A DNA stretch of 25,304 bases from JASGDC01 sp047605865 (GTDB taxonomy: Bacteria; Actinomycetota; Actinomycetes; Actinomycetales; Micrococcaceae): positions 1 to 25,304 of the forward strand of contig JASGFC010000023.1 of NCBI GenBank assembly GCA_047605865.1, written 5' to 3'. The position numbers were made by a program, and so were the translations under genes. Shown here one piece after another: positions 14,520 through 22,425 of this stretch. The notes under the pieces were generated by a model. The model was not told the DNA's origin. It saw only the letters and a program-made list of their open reading frames with translations, and did not search any database. Numbering within the stretch: the stretch's first letter is position 1; every line of letters begins with the position of its first letter.

Positions 14520-16094
14520 TTAGTAGGCAAACGCCAAGACATCTTTGTCAGATTTACCGTCTGTATCTGACTCTTCTTCTTCAAGTTCTGGCATTGCACC
14601 AACAACACCTTGATTAACATATTTAACTAAAAGCTTCACTTCAAAGAACGCAAGAACTGCATAGATTGTTGTCAATGAAATTAGAGAGAAAAGTACCTCT
14701 CCACCAGTTAATGAAGGAGAAACTGCTTGTGCAGTGAACATATGAACACCTGCTGAGTTGCCACCGTCTGGGTTTGGAGCAACCACAAATGGTTGACGAC
14801 CCATCTCAGTGAAGATCCATCCAGCAGAGTTTGCACCAAAAGGACCAAGGATACTCAAAACTGCGAGGTTATTTAATAACTTCGATTCAGGAACAGTACC
14901 TTTACGTGTTAACCATAAGCCTAGTGCGCACGCTAGTGTTGATAGTGCTGCGGCTCCAATCATGAGGCGGAAACCCCAATAAGTTACTGGAAGAATTGGC
15001 TGATAATCGATCTTCTGTCCAGCATATTTGCCGAGTTTATCTTTGTCATCTGGATAAACATTTCCATATTTGCTTTGATATTCAGTGATAAGTTCATCTA
15101 CACCCTTTACCTGAGCGTGAGTATTTCCTTCTGCTAAGAATGAAAGAAGATAAGGAATATCGACAGATTTCACTGCTGCGCAATCGCGGCCATGTTCAAC
15201 ATTTCCAATAGCAAAAACAGAGAAAGAAGCAGAATCTTCAGTGTGACACAGTGCTTCTGCTGATGCCATTTTCATTGGTTGCTGCTTAAACATGAGCTTA
15301 GCTTGGAGGTCACCTGTAATACCGAGAAGACCAAATGCAATGATTGCAACCCAAGCACCACGGCGAAGCGATTTAATCCAGACAAGATAGTCAGTTTTAT
15401 CGCGGTTAAAGGATTCATCTGATCCAACAACGACGTTGCCTTGTTCATCAACGGTATCAATACCATCTTTACGGCGTTGATAGAGTTTGTACCAAGAAAT
15501 ACCAAAAAGGAAACTTCCGGCAACAGCTATAGCACCCAAAATAACGTGCGCAAAAGCATTCACAGCAGTATTATTGCTAAGCACCGCCCAAATACTTACC
15601 ATTTCTGCACGACCATTGTTCAAATGTACACCAACAGGATGCTGCATAAATGAGTTTGCAGCAATAATGAAATACGCACTGAAAGTTGAACCAGCAACTG
15701 CTAACCAGAGTGCCGTTAAGTGTGCACCTTTACTGAGTTTGTTCCAACCAAAAATCCAAACCCCTAAGAAAGTCGACTCTAAGAAGAAAGCAAGCAATGC
15801 TTCCATAGCAAGCGGTGCACCAAAGACGTCACCTACGAAACGTGAATACTCACTCCACGCCAAACCAAATTGGAACTCCTGCACGATACCTGTTGCAACA
15901 CCCATGATGAAGTTAATAAGAAAAAGTTTTCCCCAAAATTTTGTCATACGTAGGTACTCTTCTTTTCCAGTGCGATACCACTGGGTCTGCAATACTGCCA
16001 CAACAAGGCCCAAACCGATAGTCAATGGAACCATTAAGAAGTGATAAACAGTGGTAATACCAAATTGCCAACGGGCAATATACATTGGGTCCAT
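14520..16094 (-). CDS. cydA: Cytochrome bd ubiquinol oxidase subunit I
   Basis: 524-residue heme subunit that oxidises quinol and reduces oxygen with high affinity, allowing respiration at low oxygen. Heme ligands are visible: H18 (b595/d side), H183 in FAHVILGA and M378 in FRLMIG (b558). The quinol loop has QQPMKMASAEALC with Lys275 and Glu280, matching the K/E pair of E. coli CydA. GRQP is at 432-435. The Q-loop is the short type. The C-terminal tail is acidic (ELEEEESDTDGKSDKD). AAGGAG precedes the ATG 15 bases upstream, and an in-frame ATG three codons in is an alternative start. First gene of cydA-cydB-cydDC, divergent from blaI. Confidence 0.97.
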   Translation of the reverse strand: MDPMYIARWQFGITTVYHFLMVPLTIGLGLVVAVLQTQWYRTGKEEYLRMTKFWGKLFLINFIMGVATGIVQEFQFGLAWSEYSRFVGDVFGAPLAMEALLAFFLESTFLGVWIFGWNKLSKGAHLTALWLAVAGSTFSAYFIIAANSFMQHPVGVHLNNGRAEMVSIWAVLSNNTAVNAFAHVILGAIAVAGSFLFGISWYKLYQRRKDGIDTVDEQGNVVVGSDESFNRDKTDYLVWIKSLRRGAWVAIIAFGLLGITGDLQAKLMFKQQPMKMASAEALCHTEDSASFSVFAIGNVEHGRDCAAVKSVDIPYLLSFLAEGNTHAQVKGVDELITEYQSKYGNVYPDDKDKLGKYAGQKIDYQPILPVTYWGFRLMIGAAALSTLACALGLWLTRKGTVPESKLLNNLAVLSILGPFGANSAGWIFTEMGRQPFVVAPNPDGGNSAGVHMFTAQAVSPSLTGGEVLFSLISLTTIYAVLAFFEVKLLVKYVNQGVVGAMPELEEEESDTDGKSDKDVLAFAY

Positions 16095-16160
16095 ATGGAC
16101 GTACTCTCCTTATTATCAAATAGTTTCCTAACAATACTACTACAATTTCAAGAGACTTCA

Positions 16161-16200
16161 TCTACGAAATGTAGAAAGCTTAGGGAAATATGTTTACACT
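16161..16200 (+). promoter_or_regulatory. blaI promoter with candidate BlaI operator
   Basis: TCTAC-GAAAT-GTAGA (16161-16175) is an inverted repeat of the TACA/TGTA style bound by BlaI/MecI repressors. It overlaps the -35 region of a -10, TACACT (16195-16200), that ends six bases before the blaI ATG. It also sits 67 bases upstream of cydA, so it could affect both directions. Operator function is inferred. Confidence 0.5.
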
Positions 16201-16206
16201 GCTGTT

Positions 16207-16569
16207 ATGGCAAGACTTGGAAACCTTGAAAAAAACATTATGGATATCCTATGGGACTCTCAAAACCCTGTTTCTGCAAAAGAATTGCTAGAAGAAATCA
16301 ACAAAGATTACTCAAAAAAATTAGCAATTACTACTGTACTTACTGTTCTTTCTAGACTGGAAAGCAAAAACCTCGTCATAAGAAATAGGGCAGCACGTCC
16401 ACACCTCTACTCACCTTCTGCTTCCAGAAGCGACCACACAGCACAACTGATACACCAAGTTCTCAATGATTCACAGGATCGTGCCGCTGTTTTGACGCAT
16501 TTTGTTGGCAATGTCAGTAGTGAAGAAGCAGTACTTTTACGCAAACTTCTTGAAGATAATGTACGCTGA
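16207..16569 (+). CDS. BlaI/MecI/CopY family repressor
   Basis: 120-residue winged-helix regulator. The N-terminal domain (1-70) has the BlaI pattern: a GNLEKNIMDILWDSQNPVSA stretch, then KELLEEINKDYSKKLAITTV with LTVLSRLESKNLV as recognition helix and turn, and RNRAARPHLYSPSAS as wing. The C-terminal part is the helical dimerisation region. The ATG is six bases after TACACT with no ribosome site, hence probably leaderless. In this family the partner M56 protease inactivates the repressor on signal, and such a gene follows 37 bases later. No beta-lactamase gene is present, so its targets may be its own pair and possibly the divergent cydA operon. Confidence 0.93.
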   Translation: MARLGNLEKNIMDILWDSQNPVSAKELLEEINKDYSKKLAITTVLTVLSRLESKNLVIRNRAARPHLYSPSASRSDHTAQLIHQVLNDSQDRAAVLTHFVGNVSSEEAVLLRKLLEDNVR

Positions 16570-16606
16570 ATTCTTAATTTCTTAAAAAATTTCGTAGAAT
16601 ATAGCT

Positions 16607-17473
16607 ATGCCAATTTTAACAGCGTTGCTACTTGCCGCCTTGACCTTTGCTCTTGCGGCGCCTGTACCAAGAGCACTAGCCCAAGCTAGATGGCCCTACA
16701 AAAATCCTGGATTGGCACTAGCATTATGGCAAGCTATCGCCCTTTCTGGTGGGCTCACACTGATTGCAACAATTTTCTTCATAGCCCAAAGTTTTGATAT
16801 CTTTGCTTTGCAACTTTTCTTTGGGCTCATTGGCACTTTCATCTTTGGTTGGTTAATTTATGTTCTTTTTCGAGAGATTGCGCTTAATAAAAAAGAACGT
16901 GATAAACACAAACACCTACTGTATTTACTCACTGAAGAATCACCAGATAATACTCGAATTCTTGATTATGAAACTCCTGTAGCCTACTGTTTGCCAGGAA
17001 TTCGTTCCAAAGTTACCGTGCTTTCTCGAGGGCTTCTTACTTCTCTAGATCCTTACGAACTTGATGCAGTTCGTAAACATGAAGATGCACACTTAAATCA
17101 ATACCATCATCTTTTAACAACTGCTTTCAGCGCTTGGCGTAAAAGTATCACTGGCTTGCCCTCGGCAAAAATGGCTCAACAACAGGTAGCAACACTCATC
17201 GAAATTCTTGCTGATAGAAATGCCACCAAGTACTATAACCCTAGGCTAGTAGCCCAAGCGCTTGTCAATACTGCAGGGACTTCTATGAATCCCTTACGAA
17301 AACCAAATGTACAATACGTGGAAACTATTCCCACAGCTGAACGCATTAAGGCGTTACTAACACCGCCTGAACCATTACCTTTAGCACAAAAAATTGCCGT
17401 TATTGGCATCATAATTCTGCTTCTAGCCATTCCGTTTGCAAGCTATATCATTCTCTATCTCAGACAAGGTTAG
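16607..17473 (+). CDS. M56 family membrane metallopeptidase (BlaR1-like, no sensor domain)
   Basis: 288 residues. Three N-terminal hydrophobic segments (about 2-20, 38-60, 68-90) precede the zinc-protease core with HEDAH at 158-162 (HExxH) and the downstream acidic ligand region IEILADRNA (198-206). A C-terminal membrane anchor (262-283) follows and the protein ends there, so the large extracellular penicillin-sensor domain of BlaR1 is absent. Proteases of this type cleave a partner repressor, and the BlaI gene directly upstream is the evident partner. TAGAAT ends six bases before the ATG, giving it its own probable leaderless promoter. It converges on parE with a 3-base gap. Confidence 0.9.
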   Translation: MPILTALLLAALTFALAAPVPRALAQARWPYKNPGLALALWQAIALSGGLTLIATIFFIAQSFDIFALQLFFGLIGTFIFGWLIYVLFREIALNKKERDKHKHLLYLLTEESPDNTRILDYETPVAYCLPGIRSKVTVLSRGLLTSLDPYELDAVRKHEDAHLNQYHHLLTTAFSAWRKSITGLPSAKMAQQQVATLIEILADRNATKYYNPRLVAQALVNTAGTSMNPLRKPNVQYVETIPTAERIKALLTPPEPLPLAQKIAVIGIIILLLAIPFASYIILYLRQG

Positions 17474-17476
17474 CCC

Positions 17477-19615
17477 TTAAATATCAATTGATTCTTGATC
17501 AATTTCCTGAGAACCCTGAATAATAAATTCCTTACGTGGGGCAACCTCTGAACCCATTAAAAGCGCAAAAGCCTTTTCAGCTCGTTCAGCGTCAGCTATT
17601 CTTATTCTTCGTAATGACCTCTGTTCAAGATCCATTGTAGTTTCAGCTAACTGATCTGCATCCATTTCTCCCAGGCCTTTATATCGCTGAATTGGTTCTT
17701 TATAGCTTCTTCCAGAAGCATTTAATTCTTCAAGTACTTCTTGAAGTTCCTGTTCGGAATAAGTGTAGCGAATTTGGGCTGCTTTGCCTTTTTGTGCTTT
17801 AATTTCAAGACGATGTAACGGTGGAACAGCAGCAAAAACCCTTCCTGATTCAATTAAAGGTCGCATGTATCGAAAAAAAAGCGTTAAAAGTAACGTTCTA
17901 ATATGAGCACCATCAACATCGGCATCAGTCATAAGGATTACTTTGCCATATCGTGAAGCTTCCAAGTCGAAACTCTTCCCTGAACCTGCACCAATTACTT
18001 GAATGATAGAGGCACATTCGTTGTTTGCAAGCATATCTGCAAGAGAAGCTTTTTGGACATTAAGGATTTTACCTCGAATAGGTAATAATGCTTGAAAATC
18101 TGAAGAACGTGCAAGTTTTGCTGTTCCTAAAGCACTATCTCCTTCAACAATGAACAATTCAGTGTTTTCAACGTCGGTAGACCTGCAGTCAGCAAGTTTT
18201 GCTGGCAAAGTAGAATTCTCTAACGCTGTTTTTCTACGCTGAGTTTCTTTATGCAATCTAGCAGAAATTCTAGATTTCATTTCTGAAACTACTTTTTCAA
18301 GAAGTGCTTCTACTTGTTGTTTCTGGCCCTTAGGTGGTTTATTAAACTTATCTGTCAAGGCTTTATCAACAATTTTGGACACGATAGTACGCACTGCAGC
18401 AGTGCCCAAAATTTCCTTAGTTTGCCCTTCGAATTGTGGTTCAGCTAGCCTCACAGTGAGTACAGCTGTTAAACCTGCCAACACATCTTCTTTGTCTAGT
18501 TTGTCTGTACCAACTTTGAGTTTGCGAGCATTTTCTTCTACGGTTTTGCGTACCGATTTGAGCACACCTTGTTCAAAACCGGCAAGGTGCGTTCCACCCT
18601 TAGTTGTGGCAACAATGTTAACGAAGGATTTAATCTTAGTTTCATAACCGTTCCCCCATCTGAGTGCGACGTCAACAAAGCAATCTCTTTCAATTTCTGT
18701 GGTTTTCATGTGTCCTGATTTTTCGAGAACAGGAACGGATTCTTTAAACTTACCTTCACCGCTAATACGCCAAATATCAGTTACTGGGGAATCGTCGCTG
18801 AGAAAATCTACAAATTCTGTAATACCACCTTCATGGACGAAAGTTTCTTCATATCTTGCTAACTCTCCTGGTGTTTCTGGCAAGCGTCTTTCATCTATCA
18901 CAGTAATTTTCAAGCCAGGTACTAAAAAGGTTGTTTGTCGGATGCGATCCACGAGTTGATTATATGAAAAATGTGCATCTGGCATGAAGATTTGGGTATC
19001 TGCCCAGTATCGAATTCTTGTGCCTGTTTTTTTCTTGGGAACTTTAGCAACTACTGGCACAGCTTTGACAGACTTTAATTTCTTTTTGAAGGCATTGTTT
19101 GGTCTTTTATCATCTGTGTCTGTAAACGTACCTGGTATACCGCGACGAAAAGACATTCCGTAGCTTTTTCCGTCACGATCGACTTCAACATCTAAGCGTG
19201 AAGACAATGCATTCACAACAGTTACGCCTACCCCATGGAGTCCTCCTGTTGCCTCATAGGCACTATCACCGAATTTTCCTCCAGCGTGCAATTTGGTGAG
19301 CACTAGCTCTACACCTGAAAGGCCACTCTTTTTCTCTATGTCTATGGGGATGCCTCGACCATTATCTTGAACTTCAACCGAGCCATCATGGTGCAAGATA
19401 ACTTTAATTTCCGTACAGAAACCAGCTAAGGCTTCATCGACTGCGTTATCGATAACTTCCCATAAACAATGCATCAGTCCACGAGAATCTGTTGAACCGA
19501 TATACATGCCTGGGCGCTTTCGGACTGCTTCTAGGCCTTCTAATGCTGATAGTGACTGCGCAGAGTACTCTTGTTTTTTTGCCATCCCTTTAAGACTATC
19601 AAGAGCTAAGGACAT
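17477..19615 (-). CDS. parE: DNA topoisomerase subunit B (ParE/GyrB type)
   Basis: ATPase/TOPRIM subunit of a type IIA topoisomerase. GHKL ATPase motifs: EVIDNAVDEALAG, DNGRGIP and GGLHGVGVTVVNALS. Transducer domain, then TOPRIM: VEGDSALGTAKLARSS, PIRGKILNVQKA and DADVDGAHIRTLLLT, ending in YKGLGEMD. The start is uncertain: ATG 19615 lies five bases after TATTAT (leaderless-like; 712 residues), ATG 19585 gives the family-typical MAKKQEY start (702 residues) but has AAAGGG touching the ATG, and ATG 19651 is furthest out. Location next to sigA matches the second topoisomerase (parE-like) of actinobacteria such as Streptomyces, not the gyrB beside dnaN/recF. The partner A subunit is not in the window, so ParE versus GyrB is not proven. 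Confidence 0.9.
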   Translation of the reverse strand: MSLALDSLKGMAKKQEYSAQSLSALEGLEAVRKRPGMYIGSTDSRGLMHCLWEVIDNAVDEALAGFCTEIKVILHHDGSVEVQDNGRGIPIDIEKKSGLSGVELVLTKLHAGGKFGDSAYEATGGLHGVGVTVVNALSSRLDVEVDRDGKSYGMSFRRGIPGTFTDTDDKRPNNAFKKKLKSVKAVPVVAKVPKKKTGTRIRYWADTQIFMPDAHFSYNQLVDRIRQTTFLVPGLKITVIDERRLPETPGELARYEETFVHEGGITEFVDFLSDDSPVTDIWRISGEGKFKESVPVLEKSGHMKTTEIERDCFVDVALRWGNGYETKIKSFVNIVATTKGGTHLAGFEQGVLKSVRKTVEENARKLKVGTDKLDKEDVLAGLTAVLTVRLAEPQFEGQTKEILGTAAVRTIVSKIVDKALTDKFNKPPKGQKQQVEALLEKVVSEMKSRISARLHKETQRRKTALENSTLPAKLADCRSTDVENTELFIVEGDSALGTAKLARSSDFQALLPIRGKILNVQKASLADMLANNECASIIQVIGAGSGKSFDLEASRYGKVILMTDADVDGAHIRTLLLTLFFRYMRPLIESGRVFAAVPPLHRLEIKAQKGKAAQIRYTYSEQELQEVLEELNASGRSYKEPIQRYKGLGEMDADQLAETTMDLEQRSLRRIRIADAERAEKAFALLMGSEVAPRKEFIIQGSQEIDQESIDI

Positions 19616-19669
19616 TATGGATAATACGCTCAGAGCGAAGTTTCCTGACATACGCTGGTGCTCTTACCT

Positions 19670-19733
19670 TGAGTGCGTAAAAGTCCTCATAGTGCGGGTA
19701 TGTTCACACACTATGAGGACTTTTACGCACTCA
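19670..19733. repeat. 25-bp perfect inverted repeat between sigA and parE
   Basis: Arms 19670-19694 and 19709-19733 are exact reverse complements, with a 14-base loop. The outer arm reads GAGTGCGTAAAAG and onward. It begins 20 bases after the sigA stop on the minus strand. Unlike the other terminators here it is not followed by a T-run in either direction. It may be the sigA 3'-end stem, an RNase III or other processing site, or a cruciform or repeat-element remnant. Confidence 0.9.
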
Positions 19734-19752
19734 CCGATTCTCTCAGTTGTTC

Positions 19753-21240
19753 CTACTCTAAGTAGTCACGCAAGACTTGGGAGCGAGAAGGGTGACGAAG
19801 CTTAGACATGGTTTTCGATTCAATCTGACGAATACGTTCACGAGTCACTCCGTAAACTTTACCAATCTCATCCAAAGTTTTAGCCTGACCATCAGTAAGA
19901 CCAAAGCGCATGGATACAACGCCTGCTTCACGCTCAGAAAGCGTATCAAGCACTGAATGAAGTTGCTCTTGAAGCAAAGTGAAGCTTACTGCATCGGCAG
20001 GCACCACAGCCTCAGAGTCTTCAATTAAATCACCAAACTCTGAATCGCCATCTTCGCCCAAAGGTGTATGAAGTGAGATAGGCTCTCGCCCATACTTCTG
20101 GACTTCTACTACCTTTTCAGGTGTCATATCGAGTTCTTTAGCAAGCTCTTCAGGAGTTGGCTCACGCCCGAGATCCTGCAACATTTGACGCTGTACGCGA
20201 GCAAGTTTATTAATAACTTCCACCATGTGTACTGGAATACGAATAGTACGAGCCTGATCTGCCATGGCACGAGTGATAGCCTGACGAATCCACCAAGTAG
20301 CATATGTAGAAAATTTGAATCCTTTAACGTAATCAAACTTTTCAACAGCACGGATAAGACCAAGGTTACCCTCTTGAATAAGATCAAGGAACAGCATTCC
20401 GCGACCGGTATAACGCTTTGCAAGAGATACTACCAAACGCAGGTTTGCTTCAAGTAGGTGGTTTTTCGCAGTTTTACCATCATGAGAAATCCACTCAAGT
20501 TCACGTTTATACGTAGGATCTAAGTCTGGCTGATTTGCAAGTTTGAAATCTGCCAAAAGACCTGCTTCAATGCGCAATGAGAGTTCAACTTCTTTATCAG
20601 CATCAAGAAGTGATACTTTACCAATCTGCTTTAAGTAATCTTTGACAGGGTCACTAGTTGCACCAGTAACTGTTTGCGAAGATTCTTCAGCTGCCTTCTT
20701 ACGTGGACGTTTTTTCTTTGGAGCTGGAGTTGACTCAACTGTAGCTGTTTCTGTGCTCTTTGTTGATTCTGCAGTTTCCTTAGCTGATGCCTTCGTAGCA
20801 GTTTTTTTAGCTGGAGCTTTTTTAGCGGCAGCTTTCTTCGTGGTAGTAGTTGTCTTCTTAGCTGCTGGCTTTTTAGTAGTAGCCTTCTTTGTTGCTGTAG
20901 AAGCTTTCTCTTTACCTGCTGAAGAAGTCTTCTTTGCCGCAGCTTTAGTAGTTTTAGCCGGTGTCTTCGCAGCAGTCTTTTTAGGTGTTGCCTTCTTAGT
21001 AGGAGTTTTTGTAGCAACAGCTTTCTTTGTGGTAGTGGTAGTCTTTTTAGCTGCTGGAGTCTTTGCAGTAGCCTTAGCTGCTGTTTTAGTGACTGTCTTT
21101 TTTGCAGCAGCAGATTTCGCTACAGTCTTCTTTGCAACTGCCTTAGTAGTAGCCTTTTTTGCAGTTGCCTTCTTAGCTGGAGCTTTTGTAGCGGCAGCTT
21201 TCTTCGTGGTAGTAGTTGTCTTTTTAGCTGCTGGAGCCAT
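19753..21240 (-). CDS. sigA: Primary RNA polymerase sigma factor (SigA/HrdB/RpoD)
   Basis: 495-residue group 1 sigma-70 factor that directs RNA polymerase to housekeeping promoters. After a 195-residue Lys/Ala/Thr-rich N-terminal extension, region 1.2 begins at DPVKDYLKQIGKVSLLDADK. Region 2 is 262-335 (LLEANLRLVVSLAKRYTGRG, then FSTYATWWIRQAITRAM, the -10 recognition and melting segment). Region 3 contains VINKLARVQRQM and LGREPTPEELA. Region 4 (about 430-495) has LSEREAGVVSMRFGL and the -35-binding helix YGVTRERIRQIESK. The ATG has AAAGGG nine bases before it. The extension is typical of actinobacterial primary sigma factors. Confidence 0.97.
   Translation of the reverse strand: MAPAAKKTTTTTKKAAATKAPAKKATAKKATTKAVAKKTVAKSAAAKKTVTKTAAKATAKTPAAKKTTTTTKKAVATKTPTKKATPKKTAAKTPAKTTKAAAKKTSSAGKEKASTATKKATTKKPAAKKTTTTTKKAAAKKAPAKKTATKASAKETAESTKSTETATVESTPAPKKKRPRKKAAEESSQTVTGATSDPVKDYLKQIGKVSLLDADKEVELSLRIEAGLLADFKLANQPDLDPTYKRELEWISHDGKTAKNHLLEANLRLVVSLAKRYTGRGMLFLDLIQEGNLGLIRAVEKFDYVKGFKFSTYATWWIRQAITRAMADQARTIRIPVHMVEVINKLARVQRQMLQDLGREPTPEELAKELDMTPEKVVEVQKYGREPISLHTPLGEDGDSEFGDLIEDSEAVVPADAVSFTLLQEQLHSVLDTLSEREAGVVSMRFGLTDGQAKTLDEIGKVYGVTRERIRQIESKTMSKLRHPSRSQVLRDYLE
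20665..21240 (-). repeat. Lys/Ala/Thr-rich repeat block of sigA
   Basis: Codons 1-192 of sigA encode histone-H1-like repeats. The segment AAKKTTTTTKKA occurs three times (residues 4-15, 63-74, 126-137; DNA 21196-21231, 21019-21054, 20830-20865), with many intervening AxKK and PAKKA units. The DNA copies are near-identical, so slippage and length change are likely. The opposite strand is open but that frame is a shadow. Confidence 0.8.
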
Positions 21241-21270
21241 AGATAGCTACCCTTTCAGTAGAACCAAAGT

Positions 21271-21297
21271 GTTATAGAACAAGAAATACTGTCACAA
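21271..21297 (-). promoter_or_regulatory. Weak candidate sigA promoter
   Basis: TATAAC (21271-21276) preceded by TTGTGA (21292-21297) at a short 15-base spacing, on the minus strand 31 bases before the sigA ATG. A TTGACA at 21331-21336 has no -10 at a good distance. The rest of 21241-21440 holds a CATAC-GCA-GTATG palindrome (21314-21326) and nothing else clear. Confidence 0.3.
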
Positions 21298-21440
21298 ATA
21301 GGGGAAATACCCTCATACGCAGTATGACCCTGTCAAGTTGAGCATTACTTTTCGATGGGTAAAACACAACCGATAGGGTCTTTATTCCACTTCATTATGA
21401 CACCTTTTAAAGGCATACTCAATTTTGTTGATGTTTTCGG

Positions 21441-22373
21441 CTAGTCTTTATCACGATGGTCAAGATAGCGTTCAAGTTCAGCAATGATTTCATCGGCTGA
21501 AGGTAAAGTTTCTTCTGACAAATAATGAAATGAATGAATTTGTCCGTCATCACTGAGTTTGTCGTAATTGTCTTCTAAAGCCTGAACAACCCTACTAATC
21601 TCATCAGATTCATTGATTTGTTCGTTAATCTGCTGTTCCATATCTCGGGCACGGTCACGTAAGCGATCAGTGTTGAACATTAAACCTGTAACGGAAGATA
21701 AAATATCAAAACCACTGACTGCCGCAGGAGTATAGGCATTTTCAGCTATGTAATGAGGTACATGTAAAGCAAAACCAGTTACCTTTACACTTGCTTCAGT
21801 AAGGCGTAGTTCCAGTAAATGTGCAGCAGATGAAGGCACCACTACTGTTGGGGACCATCGTGCTCCAGCTTTGTCAGATACTTCAAGATTTGCATTGCCA
21901 TGAATATATGAGCCTACTGGGCGAGTGTGTGGAACAGGCATTGGAATTGAATGTAGCCAGGTAACATGATCGATATTTAAAAGGTCAACAAGATCAATAA
22001 CCACTTCACAGAATTGTTCCCACTTAAAATCAGGTTCTTGCCCTGTTAAAAGATAAAAAGGAATACCTGCATCATCAAATACTAAGTAAAGTTCTAAACT
22101 AGGTGCAGAAAAATTTCGCAAACTGTTATTGGTATAAATAATTTTTGGTCTTCTATCACGATAATTGACTAAATCGTCCATGATAAATTCGCCGATAAAC
22201 TCATGCTTCAAAGTAGATAGCATGGTTTCACTGACAACATTTGCTACATCACCTGCTTCGCCAAAACCGTCAATGAGGTAAATGAGTGACATTTTTTCAG
22301 GCATTGTATCTGGCAAGTACGACTTGTAGTTGTCATCAAGATAAAATAAAGTGCTTAGTTCATTCATACCCAT
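21441..22373 (-). CDS. PAC2 family protein
   Basis: 310 residues of the PAC2 (proteasome assembly chaperone 2-like) family, common in actinobacteria including those without a proteasome. Family features: LIYLIDGFGEAGDVANVVSE (30-49) at the N-terminus, the ATP-grasp-neighbour style VVIDLVDLLNIDHVTWLHSIPMPVPHTRP region, and a HVPHYIAENAYTPAAVSGFD stretch (about 202-221) before a long C-terminal coiled-coil (RLRDRARDMEQQINEQINES). The molecular role is not established. It lies upstream of sigA on the same strand, a recurring actinobacterial context, and is divergent from the M17-like gene with only 52 bases between. TAGCAT lies seven bases before the ATG. Confidence 0.88.
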   Translation of the reverse strand: MGMNELSTLFYLDDNYKSYLPDTMPEKMSLIYLIDGFGEAGDVANVVSETMLSTLKHEFIGEFIMDDLVNYRDRRPKIIYTNNSLRNFSAPSLELYLVFDDAGIPFYLLTGQEPDFKWEQFCEVVIDLVDLLNIDHVTWLHSIPMPVPHTRPVGSYIHGNANLEVSDKAGARWSPTVVVPSSAAHLLELRLTEASVKVTGFALHVPHYIAENAYTPAAVSGFDILSSVTGLMFNTDRLRDRARDMEQQINEQINESDEISRVVQALEDNYDKLSDDGQIHSFHYLSEETLPSADEIIAELERYLDHRDKD

Positions 22374-22413
22374 ATAACTAATGCTAGCTGATTTTTGTTC
22401 CTAAAAGCCAAGG

Positions 22414-22419
22414 TACACT
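22414..22419 (+). promoter_or_regulatory. -10 element of the M17-like gene, leaderless
   Basis: TACACT ends exactly six bases before ATG 22426 and no ribosome binding site is present. The same hexamer at the same spacing precedes blaI (16195-16200). Confidence 0.5.
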
Positions 22420-22425
22420 AAAACT

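Noticed and set aside
15487..16044. 185-codon plus-strand ORF inside cydA
   Set aside because: Antisense to the well-conserved cydA; no start signal or family.
20642..21277. Long 211-codon plus-strand ORF opposite the sigA N-terminus
   Set aside because: It mirrors the Lys/Ala/Thr repeat block (giving Val/Ala/Phe runs) and lacks any ribosome site or recognisable domain; it is a shadow of repetitive codons.
21331..21336. TTGACA as the -35 of sigA
   Set aside because: No plausible -10 within 16-19 bases.
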